From a virus, in the IMG/VR virus record IMGVR_UViG_3300037882_002550, positions 1 to 38,278 of that record: a DNA stretch of 38,278 nucleotides; one strand, 5' to 3'. The notes under the pieces are model-generated. The model saw only the letters and a list, made by a program, of their open reading frames with translations, ran no database searches and had not been told where the DNA came from. Position 1 is the stretch's first letter, and each line of letters begins with the position of its first letter. A program made the translations under genes and the position numbers. This document shows, piece by piece, positions 1-7,070 of the stretch.

Positions 1-13
1 AGTGGAGGAAGCC
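1..13. repeat. Terminal 13-bp direct repeat, left copy
   Basis: The first 13 bases, AGTGGAGGAAGCC, are identical to the last 13 bases of the window (38266-38278). The repeat lies 74 bp from the small terminase start when the molecule is closed. That is where lambda-type phages keep cos. It may be a filled-in cohesive end, a short terminal redundancy or an assembly overlap. Confidence 0.7.
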
Positions 14-473
14 CCCAGAGAGATGACACCCGAAGGAGACTTCCTACCCCCCCTTACGACACCAGGTGACACAGGTTCCGCCCGTCCTCCGCAACTAACG
101 GCACTTTTCTGAAAGTATCAGAATCTCTAATATCCTATGCAACCTATGTCTTTCCAATCTGGAAATCCTTGAAAGCAAGCAAAACAAAGGACTACAGCCG
201 CGCATAGGTCACGGGGACAGCTCAACAAAAACGACAGTGGGCAATGTCATTTCAGCCGACCAAACGGCAGCAGCTCGCAATCAACCTGCTTAGGCTGCAT
301 AGGGTTAGGTGAGAACCTATGCAAAAAAAGGGGCGCGGACGACGCATCGCGGCAGCTTCGCCGCCGCTCAGACACAGCTCGCCTATCGGCTCGATTGTTC
401 TTCAGGATCGCCCTAGCGGGCGTTGGTGTTGCTGCCTATCGGCAGAGAGGCAGGAGGCGCTACGCGCGCCGTT
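14..473. other. Non-coding region with CCTATGC repeats, between early and late operons
   Basis: No convincing gene is seen in this stretch. It lies between the stop of the helicase gene (474) and the small terminase gene across the contig junction. The heptamer CCTATGC or its complement GCATAGG occurs at 134-140, 202-208, 297-303 and 316-322, with a shorter CCTATG at 143-148. The last two form an inverted repeat, TGCATAGG/CCTATGCA, at 296-303 and 316-323, followed by a run of A. Two GCCTATCGGC-like palindromes lie near 375-385 and 435-445. Such iterated sites next to replication genes could be an origin or protein-binding array, or could belong to the packaging region. A late promoter for the leftward structural operon must also lie in this stretch or in 38193-38278, but no clear -10/-35 pair stands out. 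Confidence 0.45.
296..323. repeat. Inverted repeat TGCATAGG / CCTATGCA
   Basis: A perfect 8-bp inverted repeat with a 12-base loop that contains GTTAG, followed on the plus strand by seven A. It is part of the CCTATGC repeat family of the non-coding region. It could be a protein-binding site or a weak terminator-like hairpin for minus-strand readthrough. Confidence 0.5.
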
Positions 474-2087
474 CTACAGCACCTCAAGCGTGAACTTCAC
501 CTTGCGCTTCTCTTTTGTCCGATCACCGAATCGCACCTTCACGCCGTCAATAACCGGCTCCTGACCGATCTTGCCCTTGATGAATGATGTCCACGGTTGG
601 AGCTGGCTCTGACTCATGCGGCCGTCATCGCGGGCCATCGCACGTTCATCGCCTTGAAGCTTCTCTTCTTTGATGAAAAGCCGTTTGCCGAACTCCTCAT
701 CGCCTATCATATCAGAAAACAAATCCAAAGACCTCGCCACCCTGGCCATGTCATCCAGCCCGAAAGCCTTCTTGGTCACTCCCTCCTCAACCATTTCAAG
801 ATAAAGCCCACGAGCCAGCGCGTGAAAATCCGCCTTCTCAGGACTCATCCCGCCATCCGACTCAGGCCGCTCGATAGGATCAGCGAACCCACAGGCCGTC
901 ACGATACCGCCCACGAGCTTACACCATCCCTCGAAACTTCCCAACGTCGTGGGCCCAGCCGGTCTACCCTTAGCATCCCAGTGCCTCACGAAACTCCACA
1001 GCGCGGCCAGTGCCTCCTTCCGCCACTCGTCGCGGTCCATAACATCCTCATCAAGCAAATACTCAACTTTCCGATCATTCGGATCGCCCGTTTCGAAAAG
1101 CATGCACTGAAGATAACGACGCCACGCGTCATCATTCTTCTCAAGCTCATTACCCGTCACAAACACCGGCGCATCATTCCGCAGGGAAATAATCGACTGC
1201 CCACCCATCGCCCGGAACGTCTGCACCTTAGACGTGATCAACTGATCCAACGTCGCACTCTTGAGCGATCCATAAAGGTTATCCAGAAAGATCACCGGCG
1301 ACTTCGAGCGAACGTGCGCCTCGATCTCTTTATCAAGCTCCTCACCCTTTTTCCGCTTCGATACCGGCGCGTGACCCAGCACGATCGAACAGCTCGCCTT
1401 CGCGCAGATTGATTTACCTGATCCTGGCATATTCGCCTCCCACAAGATCCCGGGTCTCAATCCATTTCCACCCGGCAAATGCTTCACGAAAAGCGTTAGC
1501 AAACCCGCCACCATCACCGCCTTCGACCTCGCATCAGCATAGGGCATCTTTCCAAACCACTTTTCAAACCAAGCCTTTCCCTCCGCCACATCCCAGTCTT
1601 GAGCGAACTCCAAGCAACCAGGCACGGTATACGTTCCACTCTCCTCATCATAGCCCTCAGGCATCAGCTCCAAAGCCCCCTTCTCAGAAATCCTCGGCAG
1701 CCTAACAGTCTCTTCCGACTCGATCCTACGAACCCCTTTAAGAAACTCCGAACTCTCTAACACATCCATCGCATCACCCACGCCCAAGCTACCTGGCAAC
1801 GGCATTCCTGACTTCCTATCATACCCACCCACCACATAAACAAACCGCTCAATCCACCCCCTGAAATTACGCCCCGTCATCAGCCTACGCTCGCGCCGGT
1901 GATTGTAGTAAATCAGCGAATCATTCAGCTCAAACAAATCCAACCTCGGCGCAAGCTCTCCGAATCTCCTCGCCAGTTCAAGAATGGATCCATTGTTATC
2001 CACCCTCGGCATATCATTCTCACCCACTAGCGCAAGTAGATGCATCTGCTGAGGCTTTCCGCCTGTTTTGTTTTCTCCGTCGCCCAT
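474..2087 (-). CDS. P-loop phage replication helicase (superfamily 3-like or AAA+)
   Basis: This 537-residue protein carries a Walker A motif, NMPGSGKS, at residues 219-226, a Walker B motif, PVIFLDN, at 264-270, a sensor-like VFVTGNE at 308-314 and a paired arginine at 323-324 that may serve as arginine finger. This layout is typical of ring helicases that work with phage and plasmid primases. The N-terminal 200 residues show no motif I recognise. It is the last gene of the early minus-strand operon, 13 bp after the zinc-ribbon primase-like gene, and the two proteins together resemble a split version of the P4 alpha or D5-type primase-helicase. It should unwind DNA at the phage origin, possibly in the repeat-rich region just downstream. 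The start is the ATG at 2087, and no longer frame is available. Helicase role is confident; the exact family is not. Confidence 0.75.
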   Translation of the reverse strand: MGDGENKTGGKPQQMHLLALVGENDMPRVDNNGSILELARRFGELAPRLDLFELNDSLIYYNHRRERRLMTGRNFRGWIERFVYVVGGYDRKSGMPLPGSLGVGDAMDVLESSEFLKGVRRIESEETVRLPRISEKGALELMPEGYDEESGTYTVPGCLEFAQDWDVAEGKAWFEKWFGKMPYADARSKAVMVAGLLTLFVKHLPGGNGLRPGILWEANMPGSGKSICAKASCSIVLGHAPVSKRKKGEELDKEIEAHVRSKSPVIFLDNLYGSLKSATLDQLITSKVQTFRAMGGQSIISLRNDAPVFVTGNELEKNDDAWRRYLQCMLFETGDPNDRKVEYLLDEDVMDRDEWRKEALAALWSFVRHWDAKGRPAGPTTLGSFEGWCKLVGGIVTACGFADPIERPESDGGMSPEKADFHALARGLYLEMVEEGVTKKAFGLDDMARVARSLDLFSDMIGDEEFGKRLFIKEEKLQGDERAMARDDGRMSQSQLQPWTSFIKGKIGQEPVIDGVKVRFGDRTKEKRKVKFTLEVL

Positions 2088-2100
2088 CGCTTTTAAATCC

Positions 2101-3450
2101 TCAAGTCAATTTCCTCCTCGGCACGAGATCCACGATCCGCTTTCTCGTTAGCCCATTTCCCGTATCGATGAGAGCTTGCGCCCCATCGTTTAAATAAATC
2201 AGCCGTTGCTCATTTCCGTTTCGAGTGCAGCCAGGCAACCGCGTCAACCGCACCGGCGAGAGCGCGCCAGGATCAGCACCCAGCTTCGACCACACACGCT
2301 TCGCCCCCAGCCGCCCACTCGTCGATCCCGCGCGCGGATTACCCTTCAGCAGCCCATCCATATCCGCCCACGTCTCCATCCCCACATGCACCAGCGCATG
2401 CCAGCTCTCACCACCGCTCGAATAAATCGCCCGTATCGAATTCGGAAAGATCGCAAGAAATTTCAACCACATACCCGGCACCTCACCCGCCCAGTCCGCA
2501 TATTGCCGAGCAAGCGCATCCCACTCCCCCTCGCGGCTCATCATCTCCGCCGCCCACTCCTTGCCCAGCTTCTTGAACTTCTCCTCAGTCGCCGGTCCGG
2601 GCTTCCAGCCCTCTCTGATCGCATCACGCAGCACCCCAGAACGCTTCTTCAGCGTCTTGCTCTCATCACACTCCAGCACCAGATAACGCCAGCTCGTCAC
2701 GCACTCTTTGGTACGCCGCGAATACGGCACCTCGGATTCATTCGCCCGCCTCGGATTCGCTTCCCAGCCCAACGTCACCGGATTCGATAAAAACCAAACC
2801 CCATCCTTCCCACCATTCACCGGCAGAGCCGATTTCACAGCCCTCACGCCCCGATCATCTCCCAATCGGAAACCACCCTTACCCACCTCCCACGCAAAAT
2901 CCCCCTGAGAGTAAAAATTCGTGAAAATCAAAGCCCTCTCACCCGGCTCGAAAACCGTATTCAAAAACTCCCCCGAAGACAGGCCCCGCACATCCACCGG
3001 CGATCGCTCCATGAACCACTCAGGCGTCACTTTCTCCACCCCAGCCACCGCCTTTTTCAGAGTCAAGTGATCATACAGTTCATTGACTGGATCAACCCTC
3101 GCCACCGGCTTCGTAGCCACACCGCTTTCATAATTTCCGCGCTTCTCAAACTCTTTCCATACCATCCCCAGCGCTTCACCACAAAGATTCACCGCCTCCT
3201 TCCACTCAATGCCGCGAACATGAGCCAAAAGCGCAATTCCATCACCACTCTGCATATTCCCGCCACCGCTACAGATCCAAGTCCCATCCCCATCCTTATC
3301 ATCAAAACGAAATCGATCTTTTCCCCCACAGCCTGGGCAACGCGTATGCCGACCGGTAAGGCATGAAGTATCAACCCCAAGCCCACCTAACAAACCAGCC
3401 CAGCCACCATTGGCCGCTGCCTTAACCTCTTTGAAATCATAGAATTTCAT
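2101..3450 (-). CDS. Primase-like protein with N-terminal zinc ribbon
   Basis: The 449-residue product begins with a primase-helicase-type zinc-binding domain: H36, then CPGC at 38-41, then GKDRFRFDD, then WIC ending at C60. This is the pattern of the N-terminal zinc ribbon of T7 gp4 and P4 alpha primases. The usual fourth ligand after C60 is a glycine run (SGGG), so the site is either three-Cys plus His36 or degenerate. The following region (about 75-330) lacks a clear TOPRIM signature, and the C-terminal third holds basic and aromatic patches that suggest nucleic-acid binding. The ATG overlaps the integrase stop (TAATG at 3450), so the genes are probably translationally coupled, and the helicase follows directly. 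Together they are the likely replication module. The priming active site cannot be pointed out, so primase is inferred from the zinc domain and neighbours. Confidence 0.65.
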   Translation of the reverse strand: MKFYDFKEVKAAANGGWAGLLGGLGVDTSCLTGRHTRCPGCGGKDRFRFDDKDGDGTWICSGGGNMQSGDGIALLAHVRGIEWKEAVNLCGEALGMVWKEFEKRGNYESGVATKPVARVDPVNELYDHLTLKKAVAGVEKVTPEWFMERSPVDVRGLSSGEFLNTVFEPGERALIFTNFYSQGDFAWEVGKGGFRLGDDRGVRAVKSALPVNGGKDGVWFLSNPVTLGWEANPRRANESEVPYSRRTKECVTSWRYLVLECDESKTLKKRSGVLRDAIREGWKPGPATEEKFKKLGKEWAAEMMSREGEWDALARQYADWAGEVPGMWLKFLAIFPNSIRAIYSSGGESWHALVHVGMETWADMDGLLKGNPRAGSTSGRLGAKRVWSKLGADPGALSPVRLTRLPGCTRNGNEQRLIYLNDGAQALIDTGNGLTRKRIVDLVPRRKLT

Positions 3451-4463
3451 TAAGCCGCACCCCTCCCGATCTGCACCACATTCCTAGGCATCTCCGGTTC
3501 CGACCTCGGCGATACATCCCAAGGACTCCCGATCCGGTCCGTATGCACCGGCAAGCAGTGAAGATAAATTTCAGTCGTCTCCATATTCGCATGACCCATC
3601 AGCCTTTGCAGTTCGCGAAGATTCCCACCGGCTAACAAATACATCGTCGCAAACCCATGCCGGAAAGCATGAGCCGTGACGCGCTTGTGAATTTTCGCAC
3701 GGCGGCAAGCAACCCGCAGCGGCTTCGCCAAACTCTTCCTATGCACATGGTGACGCCGCGTAATACCACTCTCCGGATCAACACTTTCAGCCGCAGCTGG
3801 AAAGACCCAAAAAAACGGAAACTCCTTCCCAAAGGAAGAGCACTTTCTCGCCACCGTAGCAGGCAGCGCAACACCTGGTCGGCCTTTCGCCCTATCCTCA
3901 TCCCACAGCCCCCTGCATCGCTCCATTCGCGCTTTGAGAGCATCAACCAACCTACGAGAAAGCACCGTGATCCTATCCTTATTACCCTTGCCACGCTTGA
4001 TCGTTACCGTAAGCCGCTCAAAATCAAAATCCCTCCATCTCAGCGCCACACACTCACCAACCCTCAAGCCAGATCCTAACATTAGCCCAGCCATCAGCCT
4101 CCACGGCTCCGTAAGATGACCCATGATCGCCTCACCTTCATTTTGAGTCACCCACACCGGGACATTCAGAGGCCGCTTAGGATTAACCCACGGCGGCAAC
4201 TCACCCACAGGCCTGCCCATCGCCGCATAAAACCCACTCTTGCCAGCCAACGCATTCAAAGCCTGCTTTTGGGTCGCCTCCGAGTGCTTGGAATACGAAG
4301 ACAGGAAATTACTGATTCTCTCCTCAACATCATTCGTTCCCGTGCTATCACGAAAAGCAAAAAACCGCTCTACCCAGCCATAATAACTCTCCCGAGTCAG
4401 AGGAGCCAGGCGTTCGCGTTGCATCCATTCATCATATCTTTCCAGTGCTTCTTTCGGTTTCAT
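3450..4463 (-). CDS. int: Tyrosine recombinase / phage integrase, full length
   Basis: This 337-residue XerC/D-like recombinase has all catalytic positions: Arg134 in GSGLRVGE, a basic beta-hairpin around KRGKGNKDR (157-164), His265-x-x-Arg268 in HAFRH, Gly290-His291 in LMGHANMETT and the nucleophile Tyr300. Residues 5-85 form a SAM-like core-binding domain. It should cut and rejoin phage and host attachment sites, or resolve genome multimers. It sits inside the early replication operon, directly upstream of and overlapping the primase gene, 11 kb from the tRNA-derived attachment-like site at 15.7 kb. That is unusual, since integrase genes normally border attP. A strong hairpin (4518-4546) precedes it and may limit its expression. 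It is intact, unlike the integrase fragment at 15326-15697. Confidence 0.92.
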   Translation of the reverse strand: MKPKEALERYDEWMQRERLAPLTRESYYGWVERFFAFRDSTGTNDVEERISNFLSSYSKHSEATQKQALNALAGKSGFYAAMGRPVGELPPWVNPKRPLNVPVWVTQNEGEAIMGHLTEPWRLMAGLMLGSGLRVGECVALRWRDFDFERLTVTIKRGKGNKDRITVLSRRLVDALKARMERCRGLWDEDRAKGRPGVALPATVARKCSSFGKEFPFFWVFPAAAESVDPESGITRRHHVHRKSLAKPLRVACRRAKIHKRVTAHAFRHGFATMYLLAGGNLRELQRLMGHANMETTEIYLHCLPVHTDRIGSPWDVSPRSEPEMPRNVVQIGRGAA

Positions 4464-4517
4464 AATAGGTTCCGTTATCTTGTTATTGGAGTCTCAGGGT
4501 TCCTTAATCAGCTGTTA

Positions 4518-4546
4518 GCCGGAGAATGGAAGATCCACTCTCCGGC
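4518..4546 (-). terminator. Strong hairpin in the leader of the integrase gene (attenuator-like)
   Basis: On the minus strand GCCGGAGA pairs with TCTCCGGC. The stem continues through one G-T pair and TGGA/TCCA, giving about 13 bp around a 3-base loop. No T run follows, so it is a weak intrinsic terminator at best, or an mRNA stability or processing element between the gene at 4558-4863 and int. A TGTTAG motif lies immediately beside it (4513-4518). Confidence 0.5.
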
Positions 4547-4557
4547 CTGTTTGGTGA

Positions 4558-4863
4558 TTACAGCTTCAATCCATCTGCCGTCGGTTCGATCACCGGAGAC
4601 TCGGGATTGTAGCTCTGCGGGTAGGGGTTCGCCGTCTCATCCGATGGCGATTCCTCGTTGATAGCCTTCAAGTCCATGCCAAGCCACATGATGGCTTCTT
4701 GCAGTTTTGTGACGGCGATTGACCGCTCGCGGCTGGCGCGGGCGTATTGGTGCGGGTTCGTCGGGTGGCTGGAGATTTTCAGCCTCTGCAAGACCCCATC
4801 GAGGTCTTTGCGGAATTGCTTGGTTTCTCCAACGGTGTCCAGCGGTTCTTGTTTGGTTTCCAT
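4558..4863 (-). CDS. Probable Acb2/Tad1-type hairpin protein (anti-CBASS/anti-Thoeris candidate)
   Basis: This is a 101-residue acidic protein. A charged N-terminal helix (about 12-30) precedes the segment SIAVTKLQEAIMWLG (48-62), then a linker with NPYPQSYNP (79-87) and the C-terminal tail EPTADGLKL (93-101). From memory, the second helix and the NPYP...EPTADGLK tail match a widespread family of small phage proteins with the Acb2/Tad1 hairpin fold, which sequester cyclic-nucleotide signals of CBASS and related defence systems. The early-operon position, upstream of the integrase, suits a counter-defence gene. No structure or search confirms this, and some family members may have other roles. 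The start is the ATG at 4863, with no Shine-Dalgarno sequence and a purine-rich AACAAAC leader. Confidence 0.6.
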   Translation of the reverse strand: METKQEPLDTVGETKQFRKDLDGVLQRLKISSHPTNPHQYARASRERSIAVTKLQEAIMWLGMDLKAINEESPSDETANPYPQSYNPESPVIEPTADGLKL

Positions 4864-4931
4864 ATGTTTGTTTTGGTTTCCGCGTCCCTCGAACGGCTAA
4901 CAAGACGGTCGAGGCAACGGCGGGAAAGTCT

Positions 4932-5624
4932 CTAGTTTGGGTTGGCGTCCTTCGCGCCGTGCCTCACCTCTGCGTTCATCCGAGAATCAGACCACTGCGC
5001 GGAAGCTGGAACACCATCGTTTCCACCGTCCCGCGTTGGCATCACCCCGCCAATTCCACCATCGAACTCGAAGCGGAGAACTGTTTTTTCGTCGCCGCGA
5101 TGCATGAGCTTCGATCCCGGCAGAGACGCGATCAGTTTGAGATATTTCAGGTTCACCGTCACACCTCCACGATTTAGCGACACCAGAAACGCCGGGTCAT
5201 GGCTTCCAGTTCCATCGCAGTCCTCACATACCCTCGTTGGTGTATCCTTGCTGTCGGCGTCGATTCCAGTGCCATCGCATCGGCGGCACTCCTCGCCGCA
5301 ATGGTCACATTCTCCAGTGCCGTCGCATTTGCGGCATTCAGGGATTTTCCCTACTCCGTTGCAGCATTGGCATTTCACGGGGATCGCCTCGAAGGATTCC
5401 CAGCCAGGCGGATATTCCACCTCGCGCCAGTCTTCTGCGGGTGGCGGGATCACATCTGCCACACCATCGGGCACATTGTCGCGCCGAGCTTCCGCAATAG
5501 CCGGAACACGGATGATGATACGACCATCGCACGCATAGGTATAGTCCTCGATGCTGAATGGCGTTGATAGTTTGTATCGCGTTCCATCACTGGAACAGAA
5601 TTTTTGCAGGTCTTCTAGTTTCAT
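4932..5624 (-). CDS. Early protein with DnaJ-type zinc knuckles
   Basis: This 230-residue protein has a central cysteine-rich region (about 85-143) with repeated CxxCxGxG-like knuckles: CQCCNGVG, CRKCDGTG, CRRCDGTG and CEDCDGTG, plus CDHC. These resemble the zinc-binding centre of DnaJ, but no J domain is present. The flanking parts, with YTYACDGRIIIRVP at about 27-40 and a beta-rich C-terminal half, look like a small folded domain wrapped around the zinc insert. The ACDGR segment faintly recalls sliding-clamp-like phage proteins. Function is unknown; zinc-stabilised protein or nucleic-acid binding is the safest reading. It belongs to a run of four early genes that share this knuckle. Confidence 0.75.
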   Translation of the reverse strand: MKLEDLQKFCSSDGTRYKLSTPFSIEDYTYACDGRIIIRVPAIAEARRDNVPDGVADVIPPPAEDWREVEYPPGWESFEAIPVKCQCCNGVGKIPECRKCDGTGECDHCGEECRRCDGTGIDADSKDTPTRVCEDCDGTGSHDPAFLVSLNRGGVTVNLKYLKLIASLPGSKLMHRGDEKTVLRFEFDGGIGGVMPTRDGGNDGVPASAQWSDSRMNAEVRHGAKDANPN

Positions 5625-5666
5625 GGTTTTGGGGTCGTTCGGAAGAGGATGAACAAGACGTGGGAT

Positions 5667-5903
5667 CTAACCGCCGGGAGCGTCTTTCTTGGATTCAGAC
5701 TGCCTATTCGGCGGTAGATCCACATCAGCGTTCGGATTTTCTAATTTTTCGATTCGTTCTGTTAGCTTGTTGATGTGAGTCCCAAGAATCCAAGCAATCA
5801 CCATCGTGAAAATCGCACTCATGACGATCATGACTTTGAGATAAAATAGCCGCATTTCGGCTTCTCCGATCCATTCCGTCACCAGTTTTACCCATTCTAT
5901 CAT
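5667..5903 (-). CDS. Small single-span membrane protein
   Basis: This 78-residue protein has one hydrophobic helix (about 21-43, LFYLKVMIVMSAIFTMVIAW) followed by a short heptad-like segment (INKLTERIEKLEN) and a charged tail. It is likely an inner-membrane protein with a cytoplasmic coiled coil. No family is recognised. It sits in the early operon between unknown genes, and an internal Met17 is a possible alternative start. Confidence 0.6.
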   Translation of the reverse strand: MIEWVKLVTEWIGEAEMRLFYLKVMIVMSAIFTMVIAWILGTHINKLTERIEKLENPNADVDLPPNRQSESKKDAPGG

Positions 5904-5946
5904 TTGATTGTTTAGTTGCGCCCACGGATGGGCTGGTTTCGTTCAT

Positions 5947-6300
5947 TCATGAAATTGTGATTGTCACTGATCGGTTCATTTCATCTCGGGATATGTCCAC
6001 GATCCTTCCATTCATTTCGTGAGCGATGCGGAAAATTTGAATTTCGTCATCTGCTAGATTCCCCTCGGAGAGTGGAAATGGTTTTTCACACAGCGCTATG
6101 CACTTCTCATCCAATTTTACGGCGGCCGGCAGTCCGTGCTTCTTGATGTGGACATTTAAGGATTCTAACGACTGCCTAATAGTCGCCAGTGGTTTATCTA
6201 CAGGAAAAACAAAGGCTCCAAACCCCTCCGCCGTGGCGGTGGCAGAGGGGGCTTCGGGCGCGGTCATCAGTGCCGCATCAGTTTGGGGAATTTCGCTCAT
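5947..6300 (-). CDS. Hypothetical early protein, translationally coupled
   Basis: A longer frame opens at 6354, but the ATG at 6300 overlaps the stop of the upstream gene as ATGA, so coupled initiation there is preferred and gives 117 residues (MSEIPQTDAA...). The first 30 residues are Ala/Thr/Pro-rich and probably disordered. The rest looks like a compact alpha/beta domain ending in a beta strand (NRSVTITIS). No motif is recognised. Confidence 0.6.
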   Translation of the reverse strand: MSEIPQTDAALMTAPEAPSATATAEGFGAFVFPVDKPLATIRQSLESLNVHIKKHGLPAAVKLDEKCIALCEKPFPLSEGNLADDEIQIFRIAHEMNGRIVDISRDEMNRSVTITIS

Positions 6301-7049
6301 TGAGGTGACTGGGTTGTGACGTTCAGCAGGCCTGTCCCATGACATAGTCCGCATGGTGTTTTCTCCGAGTAGGATGACGGCTGGACATAGTGAAAACCTT
6401 TACCATCGCACGAAGGGCATTTGCCTTGCTGGTTCTCCACGGAATCACCGCTAGTAAGAGCCTCAAGATGCCCCTGCATAAATGGATTTTCCGGATCGGA
6501 TTTCAACCCTTCCTTCATCGCTTCGATCATCGCGTTATCAAGATCCTGCGATTTATCCTCCCACGTCCCAGCGCATCTTTTGCACTCAGCAATGCTTTGA
6601 TTCATCCCATACGGTTTTGAAAACTCATGAAACCCGCAGTGAGGACATGACGCAGCAACCTCATTCTCCGCATTCATTTTTCCTCCACAATGACACGGCC
6701 CATCGAACTTCTCACCATGGCTTTGATCCTCGACTACCCCGGTATTGAGACAATCAGGACAATGATTATCAGCATGCTTTAATTCCACCCCCACAGATTC
6801 ACCTACCTTTGAAATTACATCATAGAGATTCTGACTGGCTCTAATCACAGTCACTTCTTCATCTTGCCCAAATATAGATCCAAGGGCCTGCAAAGCCGAT
6901 GTGTCTCGACTAACTATCAATTTCCCCGCAACCCCCTTGAGGCTTGAAAAACCTTCCCATTCTGACTCGACGCTAAAAACGCCTAACAACTTTCCGCCTG
7001 CCCACGCCTCATAAATATCTTTACGCTTCAATGTGATTTTATTGCTCAT
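6297..7049 (-). CDS. Early zinc-ribbon protein with DnaJ-type knuckles
   Basis: This 250-residue protein has an N-terminal alpha/beta part (1-90, no motif recognised) followed by several cysteine pairs: CPDCLNTG, CHCGG, CPHCGF, CKRCAGTW, and near the C-terminus CPSCDGKG and CGLCHGTG. The last two are typical CxxCxGxG knuckles, and the first four look like two zinc ribbons of the restriction-alleviation Lar type (CPHCG). That likeness is only suggestive. The gene is coupled by ATGA to the next one downstream. Its leader (AACTGATAGAAAATATG) has no Shine-Dalgarno sequence. Confidence 0.7.
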   Translation of the reverse strand: MSNKITLKRKDIYEAWAGGKLLGVFSVESEWEGFSSLKGVAGKLIVSRDTSALQALGSIFGQDEEVTVIRASQNLYDVISKVGESVGVELKHADNHCPDCLNTGVVEDQSHGEKFDGPCHCGGKMNAENEVAASCPHCGFHEFSKPYGMNQSIAECKRCAGTWEDKSQDLDNAMIEAMKEGLKSDPENPFMQGHLEALTSGDSVENQQGKCPSCDGKGFHYVQPSSYSEKTPCGLCHGTGLLNVTTQSPQ

Positions 7050-7070
7050 ATTTTCTATCAGTTAAATTTT

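Noticed and set aside
597-1412. Plus-strand open frame of 271 codons
   Set aside because: It is antisense to the helicase with its Walker motifs and shows shadow-like composition.
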